Shown: positions 1-14,129, counted from the stretch's first letter. The stretch is DNA of 64,000 nucleotides from Moringa oleifera (GCA_021397835.1 JAJFZO010000897.1:434001-498000); one strand, 5' to 3'. Notes: generated by a model from the sequence alone, not told the origin. Numbers and translations are program-made.

Positions 1-3000
1 TTTGTTTCTCTAGCTTTTTATTTGCTTTCATTTTTGTTTTTTATTTAGTAATTTTTTTAGGATTTTTATATTTTAAATTTTTTAATAGTTTTTTAATTTA
101 TTTTGTTTTTTAATTTTTAATATATTTTAATTATTTTTTATTTTCGTATTTTCATTTCGCAAAGTTACAAATATTTGACCTCACCAAGTGGTGTTTTGTT
201 AGTTTATTTAATTTTTACCTCTTCTTTAGTACTTATTTTTTATCAAAATTTTCAATTTTATTTTATTTTTATCTATTTTTATTTGTTTATTTTAAATATT
301 TTTATATTTTATTGTATTTTTTATAGTTTGATTTATTATATTTTATTTAATATTTTTGAAAATTTTGTTATAAAATTGTAACCGAGTTTTATTGTCTTTT
401 AAATGGGGAAAACAAAAATAAAAATTTGTTAGTTAAATTGGTTTGGTGAATCAAGCATAATCAAGCTTAAGTTTTGTAATAAGTACAAAACAACAGATTT
501 TACTATGCTCAATAAAATGCATTTTTGAATCAACTGAATTTTCTTATTTCATCTATTATTGCTCTTGCTTATTTAATAATTTAACTACATATACTTAAAT
601 CTCGTACTATTTTGAATTGCAAAATAAAATATCTTAAATATTAGGCACAGAAAGAGAAAATATTAAGCTAGTGCCCACTTAACTAACACATACATGGACA
701 GACTTAGCCTTTCCTTTGCTTCTTTCATTTTAAATTTGGTGCCTTCAGGCTAAAATGTAAATCAGCACTTACTTTCTCTACTAAATTCAAAAGTCAAAAA
801 TCTCAAAGGCCTGGATTCGCTTTTAACCTTTCTTTAACCTGACTAGTCAAAAAATTTGACTTTATTTTTTTAATAAATATATTTTATTGCTTTGCAAAAA
901 GTTTTTATTTCTTTACTATTGCCTTTTTTTGTATGCATTGTGTCTTTATTTTTTTGGATTTCTTTAATCTTTTTTCATTTTTTCGTTTCATTGATTTTTT
1001 ATGCATTTAATTTTTTAATTAATGGGTATTTTTAGTTTCTTTCTCTTATTCTCTTTTAATAACTTTATTTTTCTTAATTTTTTTAGTTTATTTGGTTTCC
1101 TAGTTTTTTATTTGCTTTTTTTATTTTTTACATTTTAATTTTTTAATCATTATTTATTTTATTTTAATTTTTAATTTTTTAATATATTTTTTATTTTTAT
1201 ATTTTGATTTCTCAAAGTTACAAATATTTGACCTCACCAAGTGGTGTTTTGTTAGTTTATTTAATTTTTACCACTTTTTCACTACTTATTTTTTATCAAT
1301 TTTTTGAATTTTATTTTTATCTATTTTTATTTATTCATTTTAAATATTTTTTTTATTTTATTGTATTTTTTATAGTTTGATTTATTATATTTTATTAAGT
1401 ATTATTATAAAATTATAATCGAGTTTTATCGTCTTTTAAATGGCGAACACAAAAAAAAAATTTATAAGTAGTTAAATTGGTTTTGTGAATCAAGAATAAC
1501 CAATCTTAACTTTTGTAATGAGTACAAAGCACCAGATTTTACTATGCTCAATAAACTACATTTTTGAATGGGATTGAATTTTCTTATTTCACTATTATTG
1601 CTCATTTATATTGGATAGTTTAACTACATATACTTAAATCTCGTACTATTTTGAATTACAAAATAAAACATCTTAAATATTAGGCACGGAAAGGGAAAAT
1701 AATAAGCTAGAGGCCACTAAACAAACACATACATGGACGGGCTTAGCCTTTCCCTACCTTCTTTCATTCTAAATTTGGTGCCTTAACGGTAAAATGTAAA
1801 TGGAGACTTACTTTCTCTACTGAAACAAAAAGTCAAAAATCCCAAAACCTTACATTTCGCTTTCAACCTCTCTTTAACTTGACAAGTCAAAAATATTTAA
1901 TTTTATTTTTTTATTATGATTTTTAATAAAATCTATTTTATTACTTTGCAAAATTTTTTTGCTTTTTACTATTGTCTTGATTTTTTGGATTTCTTTTATC
2001 TTTTTTTCAATTTTTTTACTTTGATTTCTTAATTTTTTTACATTTATTTTTTTTATTTTATTCGATATTTCTAGTTTCCTTCACTTATTTTCCTTTAATA
2101 ACTTTATTTTTCTTAATTTTTAGTTTATTTGCTTTTCTAGTTTTTATTTGCTTTTATTTTTATTTTTTAAATTTTTAATGATTTTTATTTCATTTTATTT
2201 TATTAATTTTTAATATATTTTAATTGTTTTTTATTTTTATTTTAATTTGGCAAAGTTACAAATATTTGACCTCGCCAAGTGATGTTTTGTTAGTTTATTT
2301 AATTTTTACCTCTTCTTTACTACTTATTTTTTATGAAATTTTTATTTTTATTTATTTATTTTAAATGTTTTTATATTTTATTGTATTTTTTGTAGTTTGG
2401 TTTATTATATTTTATTAAATATTTTCAAAAAACTTTTATAAAATTGTAATAAAGTTTTATTGTCTTTTAAATGATTAACAAAATAAAAATAAAAATTGGT
2501 AAGTGATTAAATCGATTTTATGAATCAAGAATAACCAATCTTAGGTTTTGTAATGAGTGCAGAGCATCAGATTTTACTATGCTCAATAAACTTCATTTTT
2601 TAATCAGACTAAATTTTTTCATTTCATCTATTATTACTCTGACATATTTGATAATTTAATTATATATGCTTAAATCTCGTACTATTTTGAATTGCAAAAT
2701 AAAACATTTTAAATATTAGGCACAAAAAGAGAAAAGAATAAGCTAGAGTGCACTTGACTAACACATACATGGACGGGCTTAGCCTTTCCTTACTTTCTGT
2801 TGTTCTAAATTTGGTACCTTAAGGCTAAAATGTAAATGAGGACTTACTTTCTCTATTGAAACAAAAAGTCAGAAACCGCACAGCCCTATGGTTCGCTTTC
2901 AACCTCTCTTTAACGTGACAAGTCAAAAATATTTAATTTTAGTTTTCATTATTTTTAGTAAGATCTATTTTATTGCTTTGCAAAAAGTTTTTATTTCTTT

Positions 3001-4010
3001 CTATTTCCTTTTTTTTTTTGTATGCATTATGTCTTGATTTTTTTTTTTGGATTTTTTATTATTTTTCCATTTTTTTGTTACTTTGATTTTTCAATATTTT
3101 TTACATTTATTTTTTGTTTTATTGGGTATTTTTAGTTTCTTTCACTTATTTTCTTTTAATAACTTTATTTTTCTTAATTTTTTAGTTTATTGGGTTTTCT
3201 AGTTTTTTATTTACTTTTATTTTTTAAATATTTTTATGATTTTTATTTTTAAATTGTTTAATGTTTATTTCTTAAAGATTATTTTTTTATTTTTTAATAT
3301 ATTTTAATATGTTTTTTATTTTTATATTTTGATTTCGCAAAGTTACAAATATTTGACCTCACCAAGTGGTGTTTTGTTAGTTTATTTAATTTTTTCCTCT
3401 TCTTTACTACTTATTTTTCACCAAAATTTTGAATTTTATTTTATTTTTATTGATTTATTTTAAATACTTTTATATTTTATTGTTTTTTTATAGTTTAATT
3501 TATTGTATTTTATGAAAAATTTTTATAAAATTATAATCGATTTTATCGTCTTTTAAATGACTAACACAAAAATAAAAATTTATAAGTAGTTAAATTGGTT
3601 TTGTGAATTAAAAATAACCAAGCTTAAATTTTGTAATGAGTACAAAGCAACAGATTTTACTATGCTCAATAAATTTCATTTTTGAATCAGATTGAATTTT
3701 CTTATTTCATCTATTATTGCCCCCGCATATTTGATAATTTAACTACATATACTTAAATCTCGTACTATTTTGAATTGTAAAATAAAACATCTTAATTATT
3801 AGGCACAGAAAGAGAAAATATGAAGCTAAAGCCCACTTAACAAACACATACGTGGACGACCTTAGCCTCTCCCTCCCTTCTTTCGTTTTAAATTTGGTGC
3901 CTTAAGGCTAAAATGTAAATGATGACTTACTTTCTCTATTGAAACAAAAATTCAAAAAAACCAAAAGCCTTAGAATTCACTTTCAACCCTCTTTTTAACC
4001 TGACAAGCAG
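1..4010. repeat. T-rich ~1.05-kb tandem repeat, about four copies
   Basis: Four head-to-tail copies of a unit that is extremely T-rich on the + strand. A landmark beginning CAAATATTTGACCTC recurs at 168, 1221, 2259 and 3346, giving spacings of about 1053, 1038 and 1087 bp. Each unit also carries a less T-rich part with the conserved words CTCGTACTATTTTGAATT and ACATGGACGGGCTTAGCC, followed by a tract around TTTAACCTGACAAGTCAAAA. The first copy is cut by the window edge, so the array extends further left. No coding potential is visible: the ORFs here are low-complexity Phe/Leu/Tyr strings. It behaves like a complex satellite or an amplified non-coding element. Confidence 0.85.
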
Positions 4011-5115
4011 AAAGAAGAAAGACTTGCCAAGGAACGGTGGCTTTTTCCCTTTTTCTGTAGCTACCTTTATGTGTCTTCTTTGTTCCTTTAAGGCAATTCA
4101 TTATGATTTTTTTTGTCTTTTTGCTCCATTTCGTTGATGGTTTATTTGATGACAAAACTTAAAGAAGTGAAACTAGGAAGAATAAAAAAAGAAAAAATAT
4201 AAAGATTGTCAAATGTTTTTCTTAAGTAAAGAGAATTTAATTTTTGTTCATTAAATGTTCACTTTTTTCTTCTTATGCTTTTAGCTAACCTGCATTTTGT
4301 GTTTTTTGTTTGGTTTGGATTTTGGTTGTTTCTTTTTGTGTTAATTAGGTCTCTGTTCACTATTTCTCACGGTCATTTTTTTTTTAATTTTTTATAGTTT
4401 ATTTTTCATGGGATAAAATTTGTGTAACAAATCTTAGCAAGCACCTTATTTGGTTGCCTACAAAAAAGAAACCCATGTGTATTTATCATTTTACTTGTTC
4501 AAACCTTGATGATAGGAGCTAGATTTTTTTTTTCAAACAGATATCTTCTTCAAGTTAATTACTTTATGATTTTATCATTTTGAAGATTTAAAATTCCATG
4601 CTTTAATTTTTGGAGCTTAGATGACACTAAGAAAATAGAATTAAGATCTGGTAAAAAGGGTGTGGATAAATTTGTTTAAATAACATGAATTTAGAGGTAG
4701 CAAAGCCAATGAAAAAGTTACCCAAAAGTAACCTTGACCAAAACTACTTGCTTGGATATAACTTAATTCCTACATTAGTTTATATTTCTAAGATGTAAAT
4801 CGTTTCATTTTGAGTTATTTTTCTATATAATGCCTCTGGTTTAATTATAGATGAATTTTCTAGGTAATGCCCTTGTTTGTAATTTAAGCTTCAGTCTCTT
4901 GATTTATGTGATCTTTTATGGAACTTAAATGTCAATAGATGCATGGTTGCTATCTTCCTTCTTTGGTTGCTCTTTTTTTCCCCCCTATTTATCTGTTTTC
5001 TATTGGTACTTGGATTATTATAGGCTTGGAATGACCATAGGCTTTGTTGTTATTTTGGATGAAGACAGTTGGATCTAAAAATTTTATGATTCTTTTATGT
5101 ATTGAGACTTAAAGC

Positions 5116-5530
5116 ATGTCTAGTGATCCTACTAGTGCAATGAATTATTTCAACGAGGTTGCTTCTTCTAGCTTTGGGCATGATGTGAACATGTTGGATG
5201 GACACAAGAAATACCTGTCCATGACCCTATCCGATTCTGATCATCACAAGAGCAATCGTAAGGCTACTAATGATGCAATTCTTGATGCTATGCTAGAAAT
5301 AATAGCTACTTAAAAAATGAGGGCTATCGCAATTATGAAAAATGCGATAGGTAATTTATAAGGAAATGTATGAAGGTACTAGATGAGATGCAAGGCACTA
5401 ATCAAAGAATTTACTTTCATACCTTGGATTCATTTGAAAACCATAATGTGATAGAAACTTTCATTTCTCTCAAGAGTGAGAAACAGTTGCCATGGTTGTC
5501 GGGATTGTCTAAAGTTGAATATTGTGGGTG
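5116..5530 (+). pseudogene. Myb/SANT-like accessory protein tail of PIF/Harbinger element (partial)
   Basis: An open frame at 5116-5313 encodes 65 residues ending KATNDAILDAMLEIIAT. That resembles the Ser/Asp-rich linker and helical tail of the Myb/SANT-like proteins (L10-interacting MYB type) encoded beside plant Harbinger transposases. Past the stop, similarity continues in other frames, with a C-terminal helical part around 5365-5510 (for example KVLDEMQGTNQ and KQLPWLSGLS). The N-terminal SANT domain that would bind the transposon ends is not visible. In intact elements this protein cooperates with the transposase for nuclear import and excision. Assignment rests on weak similarity plus position just upstream of the transposase. 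Confidence 0.45.
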
Positions 5531-5929
5531 ATATTAACAGCTGTATATCTTCTTGGTTCAAACATTTGCTTATGGTCTCTCTGCTCATAGTGTTGCCAAT
5601 ATTCAATTGAGTTTATGTTTAATCTTTGGTTGCTACTACTTGTGTTTAAAGATCAATGGTTATGATTGAAATGCTTCTTAGAGAGGTTCAGCATAAGTAA
5701 TGATGTCATTGAGTTGTGTATGCTTACTATATTTTAATTCCCTTTTTACAAATACATCAGCTAACACAGATGATTTTGACCTAGAACTTGATCAAATGGA
5801 ATTAATGGTTGTAACTGCTTGATTATATTATTATAACAGTGTAACAAAGTAACCTCAAGAAAGTTCATCACCTAGTGGAAGTGGATTTATAATTGAAGTA
5901 CTGAATGGACCTCATGAGGTATGTTAGAA

Positions 5930-7110
5930 AATGTTTCGAATGGATAAACATGTCTTTCATAAGTTTATATGACACCCCTTAAACAGAGAGACATGTTGCA
6001 TGATATTATTGGTGTTATAATAGAATAGAAGTTAGCAATTTTCTTAAATATCGTGGCTCATCTAAGAGCGATTTCAACATTCAGGGGAAACCATAAGTCG
6101 ACATTCCAATGATGTATTGAAGGTTATCAAGCCTTTATCACGTGAATTCTTATAGCCACCACCTCTCACCACTTCAGAAATTCTAAGTTGTAATTAATTC
6201 TTCTCATATTTTAAGGTTTATATATGTTATACATTTCTTCTTATCTTTTTTGCCCTATTGAATGTCATTCACTTTGTGTATTCATAATCAGGATTATATT
6301 AGGGTCATATATGGCATGCAAATTTCAACTGATGTTTTAACAAAAGACCAAGTTGATTTCAAAACAAGAAAGGTCCTTTGACATAGAATGTGCTGGTAGC
6401 TTAGACATTTAACCTACAGTTTATATTCATATACCTTGGCTTGGAAGGTTCGATTGCAGATTCATGAGTCTTGATAGCAGTCCTTGATGATCAAGATTAG
6501 AATTTTAATCACTTACCTATATGTCTAAGGCATAGCTTATTCATTTTTATTTATTAATGTTTCTCATGCTTTGTTATTTTAACAAATGATGTTTATGCCC
6601 AATAATTGAGTTAATCTATCAATGTTATAGGGAAACACCATCTAGTAACAAAGGATACACAAATATGAAAGGATTTATCACTCCATATCTAGAAACTTGG
6701 TATTACCTTTATGAGTATAGAGGTGTTAATCAATTACCTCAGAATGCAAAGGAGTTATTTAATCGTTGACATTTATCCCTAAGAAATATCATCCAAAGTT
6801 CTTTTGAAATGTTGAAAGCTTGACTTCCTATTCTCAAACTTGCACCTTAGTATGCATTTCATATTTTGAGGGATATTATAATTGTAGCATGTGTATAAGT
6901 ATATCTGACGAGAGGGAAGAAATGACTAGTTATTTTGTGGTGGCAAGGGCCTAGTGATAAAAAAGTTGCCTAATTTTGATGATTAACTTGAAATATGGCT
7001 GGTCTCCTTAATTGAGGAACAGTATGCATCAATGTTACGTAAGTCCATTGCAATAGCTCTATGGAATGATTTCATAAATAAGTGGGATGAAGGATGATTG
7101 ATAACATTAG
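5930..7110 (+). pseudogene. HARBI1-like PIF/Harbinger transposase, degenerate
   Basis: Several pieces of a plant HARBI1-type DDE nuclease occur in order on the + strand. Around 6000-6170 are remnants of the N-terminal helical region (HDIIGVIIE, then a piece matching the HSGE..SRHFN segment). Around 6290-6510 come the central part (SNVLVA, NLQFIFIYLG and LEGSIADS, matching the family's 'NVLGVC..LQF.YVLPGWEGSAADSRVL' block). Around 6700-6880 come YRGVNQLPQNAKELFN and LPILKLAP, typical of the C-terminal catalytic block, and at 7020-7105 a tail like SIAIALWNDF. Stops and frameshifts separate all of them, several at CGA or CAG-type codons turned into TGA or TAG. It cannot encode an active enzyme. 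Confidence 0.7.
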
Positions 7111-8345
7111 GATGTCGAAGTGGTAGAGATGCTGTATTGCTGTTGTTCCATCGGTTTTACCAAGTGCACTAGTCGATTTTTCTAATGATAGGTTTTCTGT
7201 GTTTAAGTAAAAAGCCTATTTGAGAAGGATTTATAGACGTAGAATGGCTAGAGAGTGGCTTGTATTTGAATTTTTATTTCTAATTAGGAAAGAATTGCAA
7301 TAAATTGTTGTGTTAATGCCTAAGTTTATAATGCTGCTTTGAGTACTATAAGCTTATTACAATGCAACAGCTAAGTGCATTCCTTATCTATGATATTTGG
7401 AATTAAATTGGCAGCCTCTAGGTTGTCACCTTGAGTGTATGATGTATGCAAAGCGACAATACCTCAAAAATATAAGACTTGATATAATTTTTAACTTTTT
7501 ATTTTTCTATTTCTCCTTATTTATGATTAGAATAAGCTTAAGCCATAGTAGCCAAGAGATGGCTTATATGTGAAGGTTTTACTATCATATTTATATTTCT
7601 TTTACATTATATGTATGTTGCAATTATCCAAAAGTGTTTTTTCTTTCCGTTATTCAATATGAAAATTAAACATTGCATATAATATTTCTTGCAGTTCAAG
7701 TTTGAATCCTCAACCTTGAAAATAGACTAATTCTCACATCAACCATGACTCAATCATATTTCTTTTTTATTTTAAAAACCATTATGATTTTGTTGGATTT
7801 TCTTTACTCTTTTTTTTTCTTTTTTTTAAAAGTTACTTTAGGTTTTTATTATATTTTCTCACATGTATTTTTTTGTTAGATATTTTTTAGTTTCTCTCAC
7901 TTTTTTCTTTTAGAAATAAAATCTTAATTTTGTTAGTTTATTTGATTTTTAAAGTTTATGTTTTTTTTAACATACTTTTACTTGTTTCTTTTAGATACTT
8001 TTTTATTTTTGTTGGACTTTTTATGGTTTGATTTATTGTACTTTAACTTCATTTTTCTTTAAAAATCATTGCAAATAAAAATTATTTGTTTAAATTTTTT
8101 GTAGAATATTTTATGATTCTTGAATTGTCTTTTTAAGTTTTTCAATATATTGTTTTTTTTCAATTATTTTTTGAATTTTATTGATTTATTATATTTTTAT
8201 TTTAATTGATTTTTAATGATTTTCCTTGATATATTTTCTTTTCTTTTAATTAAATGTTTTATTTTATCTTATTTTCTACTTTTTTCCCAATAAAATCTAT
8301 CTCTTTGCTTTGCAAAGAGTTTTATTTTATTTTTTAGTATTGCCT

Positions 8346-8373
<28 letters not shown>
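8346..8373. repeat. (TA)n microsatellite
   Basis: About 14 uninterrupted TA units. Confidence 0.95.
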
Positions 8374-8376
<3 letters not shown>

Positions 8377-10787
8377 TTGATTTTTTGGGTTTATTTGTCT
8401 TTCTTTCCTATTTTCTTTTGGTTACTTTAAATTTTTATTAAAAAGTTTCTTACCTTTTTTTAAAATTTTATTAGGCATTTTTAGTGTCCTTCACTTGTCT
8501 TTTTCAGTAACTTTATTTTTCTTGAATTTTTTAGTTTATTTATTTTTTGTATGCTTTTAGTTTAGTTTATTTTATTTTTTGACATTTTGTTTGTTATTCG
8601 TGCTTTTTATTTTTTTAAATTTTTATCATCTTTAATTATTTTTATTCAAAATAATAATAAATATTAGACATCATCAAGTGGTCGCAATTTTATTAATTTA
8701 TTAGATTTTTAGATTTTTATTATTTTTATTATTTTTATTTATTTTATTTTTAGTTGTATTAAACATCATTAAGTGGTTGCAATTCTGTTAATTTATTTGA
8801 TTATTATATTTTTGTTACTTCTTATTTTTCTTTATTTTTTAATTGTGTTTTGTTTGTACATACTTTTATGTATTTATCTTAGATACTTTTATATTTTTGT
8901 TGTATTTTTATCATTTTAAATTTTTGTTACTTCTTATTTTTCTTTATTTTTTAATTGTGTTTTATTTGTACATACTTTTATGTATTTATCTTAGATACTT
9001 TTATATTTTTGTTGTATTTTTATCATTTTACTATTTGATTTATTGTATTTTTATTATATTTTTCTTTAAAATATCAATGCAAATCAAAATTGTTTGTAAA
9101 TGTTTTTGTCTAAAATATTTTAATATTCTTATATTAATTTAAATTATTTTACATTATTTTTTCACATTTCTCATTTTTTTACGTTTTCTAATCTTTTTTT
9201 TGCTTTTTAATTATTTTTATTTTATTTGATTTTTTGGATTTTATAACATTTTTATTTTATTTGATTTTTTTCTTTTTTATGGTTTCATTTGTTATATTTT
9301 TATTGTTTTTTCTTTTTCTTTTGTATTTTATTTTATTTTTATTATTTTCTTTTCCAACAAAATCTATATTCTTTTTTTATATGTGTTGTCCTGATTTTAT
9401 TAAATTTTTTCACTCTATTTTCCTATTTTCTTGCAGTTACTTTGAGTTTTTTTATAAAAAAAATTCTTACCTTCATTTTTTCAGTTTGTTGGGTATTTTT
9501 AGTTTCTTTCACTTATTTTATTTTAGTAATTTTTCTTGGATTTTAATTTTTTATTTGCTTTTATTTTATTTTATATTTGTTTCATTTTTGTTATCATTGA
9601 CTACTTTAATTCAACAAAATAACAACTTTTAAACCTCGTTAAGTTATTACAATTTTGTTAGTGTACTTGGTTTTGAGCTTTTTTTTTTTTTACTTTTTAT
9701 TTTTTATTTATCTGAGTTTTGAATTTTATTTTAGTTTTTATAAACTTTTATTCATTTATTTTAGGTGCTTTTATAGTTTTTGTTATATTTTTTATATTTT
9801 TTATTGTTTTTATTTTATTGTATTTATTATATTTTTCTTTAAAAAATCAATGCAAATCAAAATATTTTTAATTTTTTTTGATAGAATATTTAATGATTCT
9901 TGAATTTTTTTAAATTATTTTATCGTATTTTTTATTTTGTAAGATTTTTAATCTTTTATTTTTTAATATTCTCTTTATTTTTTAAAAAAATTAGATTTTA
10001 TTTATTTTTTTATTTTATTTGATTTTTAATGAATTTTTTGATTTTTTGAGTTTTTGATTTTTATACTTTAATTCAGCAAAATTACAAATATTACACCTTA
10101 AGTGGTTGCAGTTTTGTTAATTTATTTAGTTTTAAGCTTTTTTTTACTACTTATATTTTATTTATCTATTTTGAATCCTATATTATTTTCTACATATATT
10201 TATTTATTTATTTTAGATTCCTTTTAATTTTTGTTTACGTTATTTTTTGAATTGTATTTTATATTATATATATATATTTATTTATTTATTATTGATATTT
10301 TTTATATTTTTGTTGTATTTTTAAAATTTTTACTTTTTAATCTATTTCATTTTTATTACAATTTTCTTTAAAAGATAAATGCAAATCTAAATTGTGTTTG
10401 TAAACTTTTTCTATGGAATATTTTATGATTTTTTAATTGTTTTAAATTATTTTACGTTATTTTTCTCATATTTTATTTTTTAAAAAAGTTTTCTCACCTT
10501 TTAATATTTTTATTTTGTTTGAAGTTTTTTATGATTATTATATATATACATATTTATATTTTATTTTATACTCTATTATTTTATTTTTTAACAAAATATA
10601 TTTTCTTGCTTTGTAAAGATTTTTATTTTTTTACTATTGGATTTTCTATATATATTGTCTTGATTTTGTTGGATTTTGTTTCACCCTTTTTTTTTCTTTT
10701 TCTTTTAATTACTTTAAGGTTTTTTAAAAAAAAATTATATTTACATTTTTATTTTTTAAATATTTTTAGTTTTTTTTTTCACTTTAA

Positions 10788-11495
10788 CATGTTTGGTTCA
10801 TAGGAATACAAATTATTTTCCTACTTTACTCTAAATAGACATATGTTTCTAATTTTTTGTTCATTTTTATCAAAGAATTGCAATTCTTTGATGGGCTTCT
10901 ATTCTTGAAAAATCTAGAATAATGATTTCAAAGTGAATCCTCAAAAAAATGATTTCGAAATGACCCATCGAAATAAGTATTTCATGAAAATAAAAATTAC
11001 ATATAACTTTTTTATTCCTAGTATACCCTTGAAAAACTATTAAATTACTGTCATACATATACACATATATATAATTATAACAACTTTGCCTTTCTCTTTT
11101 CTCTTCATATTTTTTTGCAAATCTACCAAGAAAAGAGAAAAAGAGAGAAAGCATAAAATATTATAGTATTATTAAAATACTAATTAATATTAATATTATT
11201 TTAATAATATTAATATTATTTTAATAATATTAATATTTTAGAATAAAAATAATTATTAAAATATTATATAATTAATATAATTCTTATAATAAATTAATAT
11301 TATAAAATATATATTAATTAATATTATTTTAATTAAAAATTAACTTAAAAAATATGTATTAATTTATAATTAATTTAATTAAAAGGTATACTAGTCCTTA
11401 AATGTATTCCAACTACTTTTCTACTTTATTTTTTTAATGAATTATACACATGAAAACTAATTCATGCTCTACTCTATTCCAATGAACCAAACATG
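10788..11495. mobile_element. MITE-like element with ~20-bp terminal inverted repeats
   Basis: The left end CATGTTTGGTTCATAGGAAT (10788-10807) is matched, with one mismatch, by the reverse complement of ATTCCAATGAACCAAACATG (11476-11495). The element is about 708 bp, has no coding capacity and interrupts the T-rich repeat. The core at 11160-11400 is almost pure A/T with nested palindromes of the type TTAATATTATTTTAATAATA. The flanks show TAA on the left and ATAA on the right, which might be a 3-bp target duplication, but the exact boundary is uncertain. The superfamily is not determined; a PIF/Harbinger or hAT MITE would fit. Confidence 0.65.
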
Positions 11496-14129
11496 ATAAT
11501 AGTTATTTTATTTTATCTTTTATTTTTTTAATTCTCAAAGAATGCATATTCCTTTCATTCTTTATTATATTATGCGAACAAAATGTGATGTATATTCTTT
11601 TCAGAACTTTATTTTTCTTAAATTTTTTAGTTCATTTGGTATTTTAAGATTTTTTATTTACTTTTACTATATTTTTTGAATTTTTATAATTTTTTGAATT
11701 TGTGAATTTGTTGATTTTTTTAAACTTTGTCTATTTTAATTTAGCAAAATAATAAATATTAAACATCACCAAATGGTTGCAATTTTGTTAGTTTATTTGG
11801 CTTAGCTTTGGCTTACTTTTCATTTTTTATATATTGGATTTTTTTAATTTTTAATTTTATTATATATATTTAAATAAATTTTTATTTTTATATTGTTTGA
11901 TTTATTTTATTTTTATTACATTTTTCTTTAAAAGATCAATGCAAATCAAAATTATTATTTGATTTTTATAGAATATGTTATGATTCTTTAATTGTTTTTA
12001 ATTATTTTATTCCTTTTTAAGTTTTTAATTTTTTATGTTTTGTTTGAATTTTTTGGATTTTCAACTTTTTTCAGTTTTTATTTTTAATTTTTAAATATTT
12101 TTTTTGATATTTTATTTTATACAATTTTATTTTTCAACAATTTTTTTTTTTGCTTTGCAAAGAGTTTAGTTTCTTTACTATTGCCTCTTATTATGTGTAT
12201 TCTCTTGATTTTGTTGGATTTTCTTTTACTCTTTTTTCCTATTTTCTCTTAGTTACTCTGATTTTTTTTTTTAAAAAAAATTATCATACTTGTTTTTTAT
12301 TTTATTGAGTATTTTTATTTTCTAGCACTTATTTTTAGTAATTTTCTTTAATTTTATTTTTCTAATTTTTTATTTGTTCTATTTTTTAACCTTGTTTATG
12401 ATTATCTTGAATCTCTTTGATTTCTTTTCATATTTTTTTTGGTTACTTTGATTTTTTATAATTTTGTACATTAATTTTTATGTTACTATGTGTTTTTAGT
12501 TTCTTTCACTTATTTTTTTTAGTAACTTTATTTTCCTTGAATTTTTTAAGTTTTTATTTGGTTTTTTATTTTTGTTTATTTTCTAATATTTTTATAATTT
12601 TTTATTTTTAAAAAATTTCTCTTATTTTTTAATTTTCTATGATTTTTTTCATTTTATTACATTTTATTTTGTTTTATATTTATTTTATTTGGTTTTTTTG
12701 TTTTCAATATTTTTTGATAAATTTTTATATTTTAATTCAACAAAATTATGGATGTTAGACCGCACCAAGTGATTGCAATTTTGTTAATTTATTTAATTTT
12801 TATATATTTTTAGTTATTTATTTTAGATCCTTTTATATTTTATGGTATTTTTATTTTTTAATAGTTTGATTTATTGTATTTTTATTATTTATTTCTTTAA
12901 AAGATCAATGCAAATCAAAACTATTTTTTAAATTTTTTATAGAATATTTTATTATTCTTGTATTGTTTTAAATTATTTTACAATATTTTTCTTATTTTTA
13001 TTTTTAAAATTTTCTACTCTTTTGTTTTTTAATTACATTTTAATTTCTTTGATTTTTTTTGGATTTTATTACATTTTAATTTTTAAAATTTTAGTTTTAT
13101 TTGATGTTTAATGATGTTTTCGATATATTGTCTTTTTTATTTTTATATTATATTATATTTTTTACTTTTTTTCAACAAAATCGATGTGTTTGCTTTGTAA
13201 AAAGCTTTGTTTCTTTGCTATTGCCTTTTATTATTTGTATTGTCTTCTATTTGTTGGAATGTTTTTTACTCTTTTCTTATTATTTTTAATAACTTGAAAT
13301 TTTTAAATTTTTAATATTTATTTTCTTATTTTGTTAGGCAATTTTAGTAACTTTATTTTTTTAATTAAAATTTGTATTAAGGCCTTTACACGAGTTTTCA
13401 GTCTATGTTTCATCAAATCATGATTTCTATTACCTTTTTATTCTTGTTTGTAATATTTAAAATTTTTGGTCAAAATTTGTCTATTATGATTATTACATAT
13501 TGTTGCTAAATTTTTTTGGCCAATATTTTTTTATGTAATAATAATTTTTTATAAATAATTTTATAGAAAATTATTTAATATGAATTAATCATAAAATTAT
13601 AAAGGTCAGTATTCTTTTCTAACAATAAATTTCTAACTTTTTCTTTTTTAAGAAATTCTTGATGGAGTGTTTATTGCTTAATAGGTCTAAAATTGTCTAA
13701 CCATCCACTCGAATCATCAAAATGAAATTCATACTACCTAAGTATACGATTTGCTATTCTTGTTTTATTATCTAAATTTTATAAAATCTACCATTTATTG
13801 TTTTCATGATCTGTTGGATTTTTTTCTTTTAAGTTTGTTTGATTTTTTTCAGTTGTTCTTTTAAACATTTTAGATAGTTTTGAATTTTTTTTTTGTTTTA
13901 GTGTCTTAATTTAATTTTCTTAGTTGTGTTTTAATATGTTTCTTTGAAATTTATTGCATTTTTATGTTTTTTTAATACATCAACACAAATTAAAATTATT
14001 TTTTTAAATATATTTATAGTTTTATGATTTTTCACTTGAGTTATTAATTTTTTAATGCTTTATGAAATTTTTAATGTTTAAATAAATTTTTTTAAGTTTT
14101 AAATTTTTAATATTTTCAATGAAATTGAA

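Larger units (their letters stand above)
4010..7790 (+). mobile_element. Decayed PIF/Harbinger DNA transposon
   Basis: This segment interrupts the T-rich repeat, which stops near 4010 and resumes near 7790. It has balanced base composition and contains, on the + strand, remnants of both proteins typical of PIF/Harbinger elements: a Myb/SANT-like accessory protein tail (5116-5530) and a HARBI1-type DDE nuclease (5930-7110). I could not identify terminal inverted repeats or the 3-bp target duplication by eye, so the ends are set by where the flanking repeat breaks off. The stretch 4010-5100 shows no recognisable coding sequence. Confidence 0.65.

Noticed and set aside
8843..9903. Long Phe/Tyr/Leu-rich ORFs that look like multi-pass membrane proteins
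   Set aside because: They are a by-product of T-rich repeat DNA: neighbouring frames give the same composition, and there is no conserved motif or start context.
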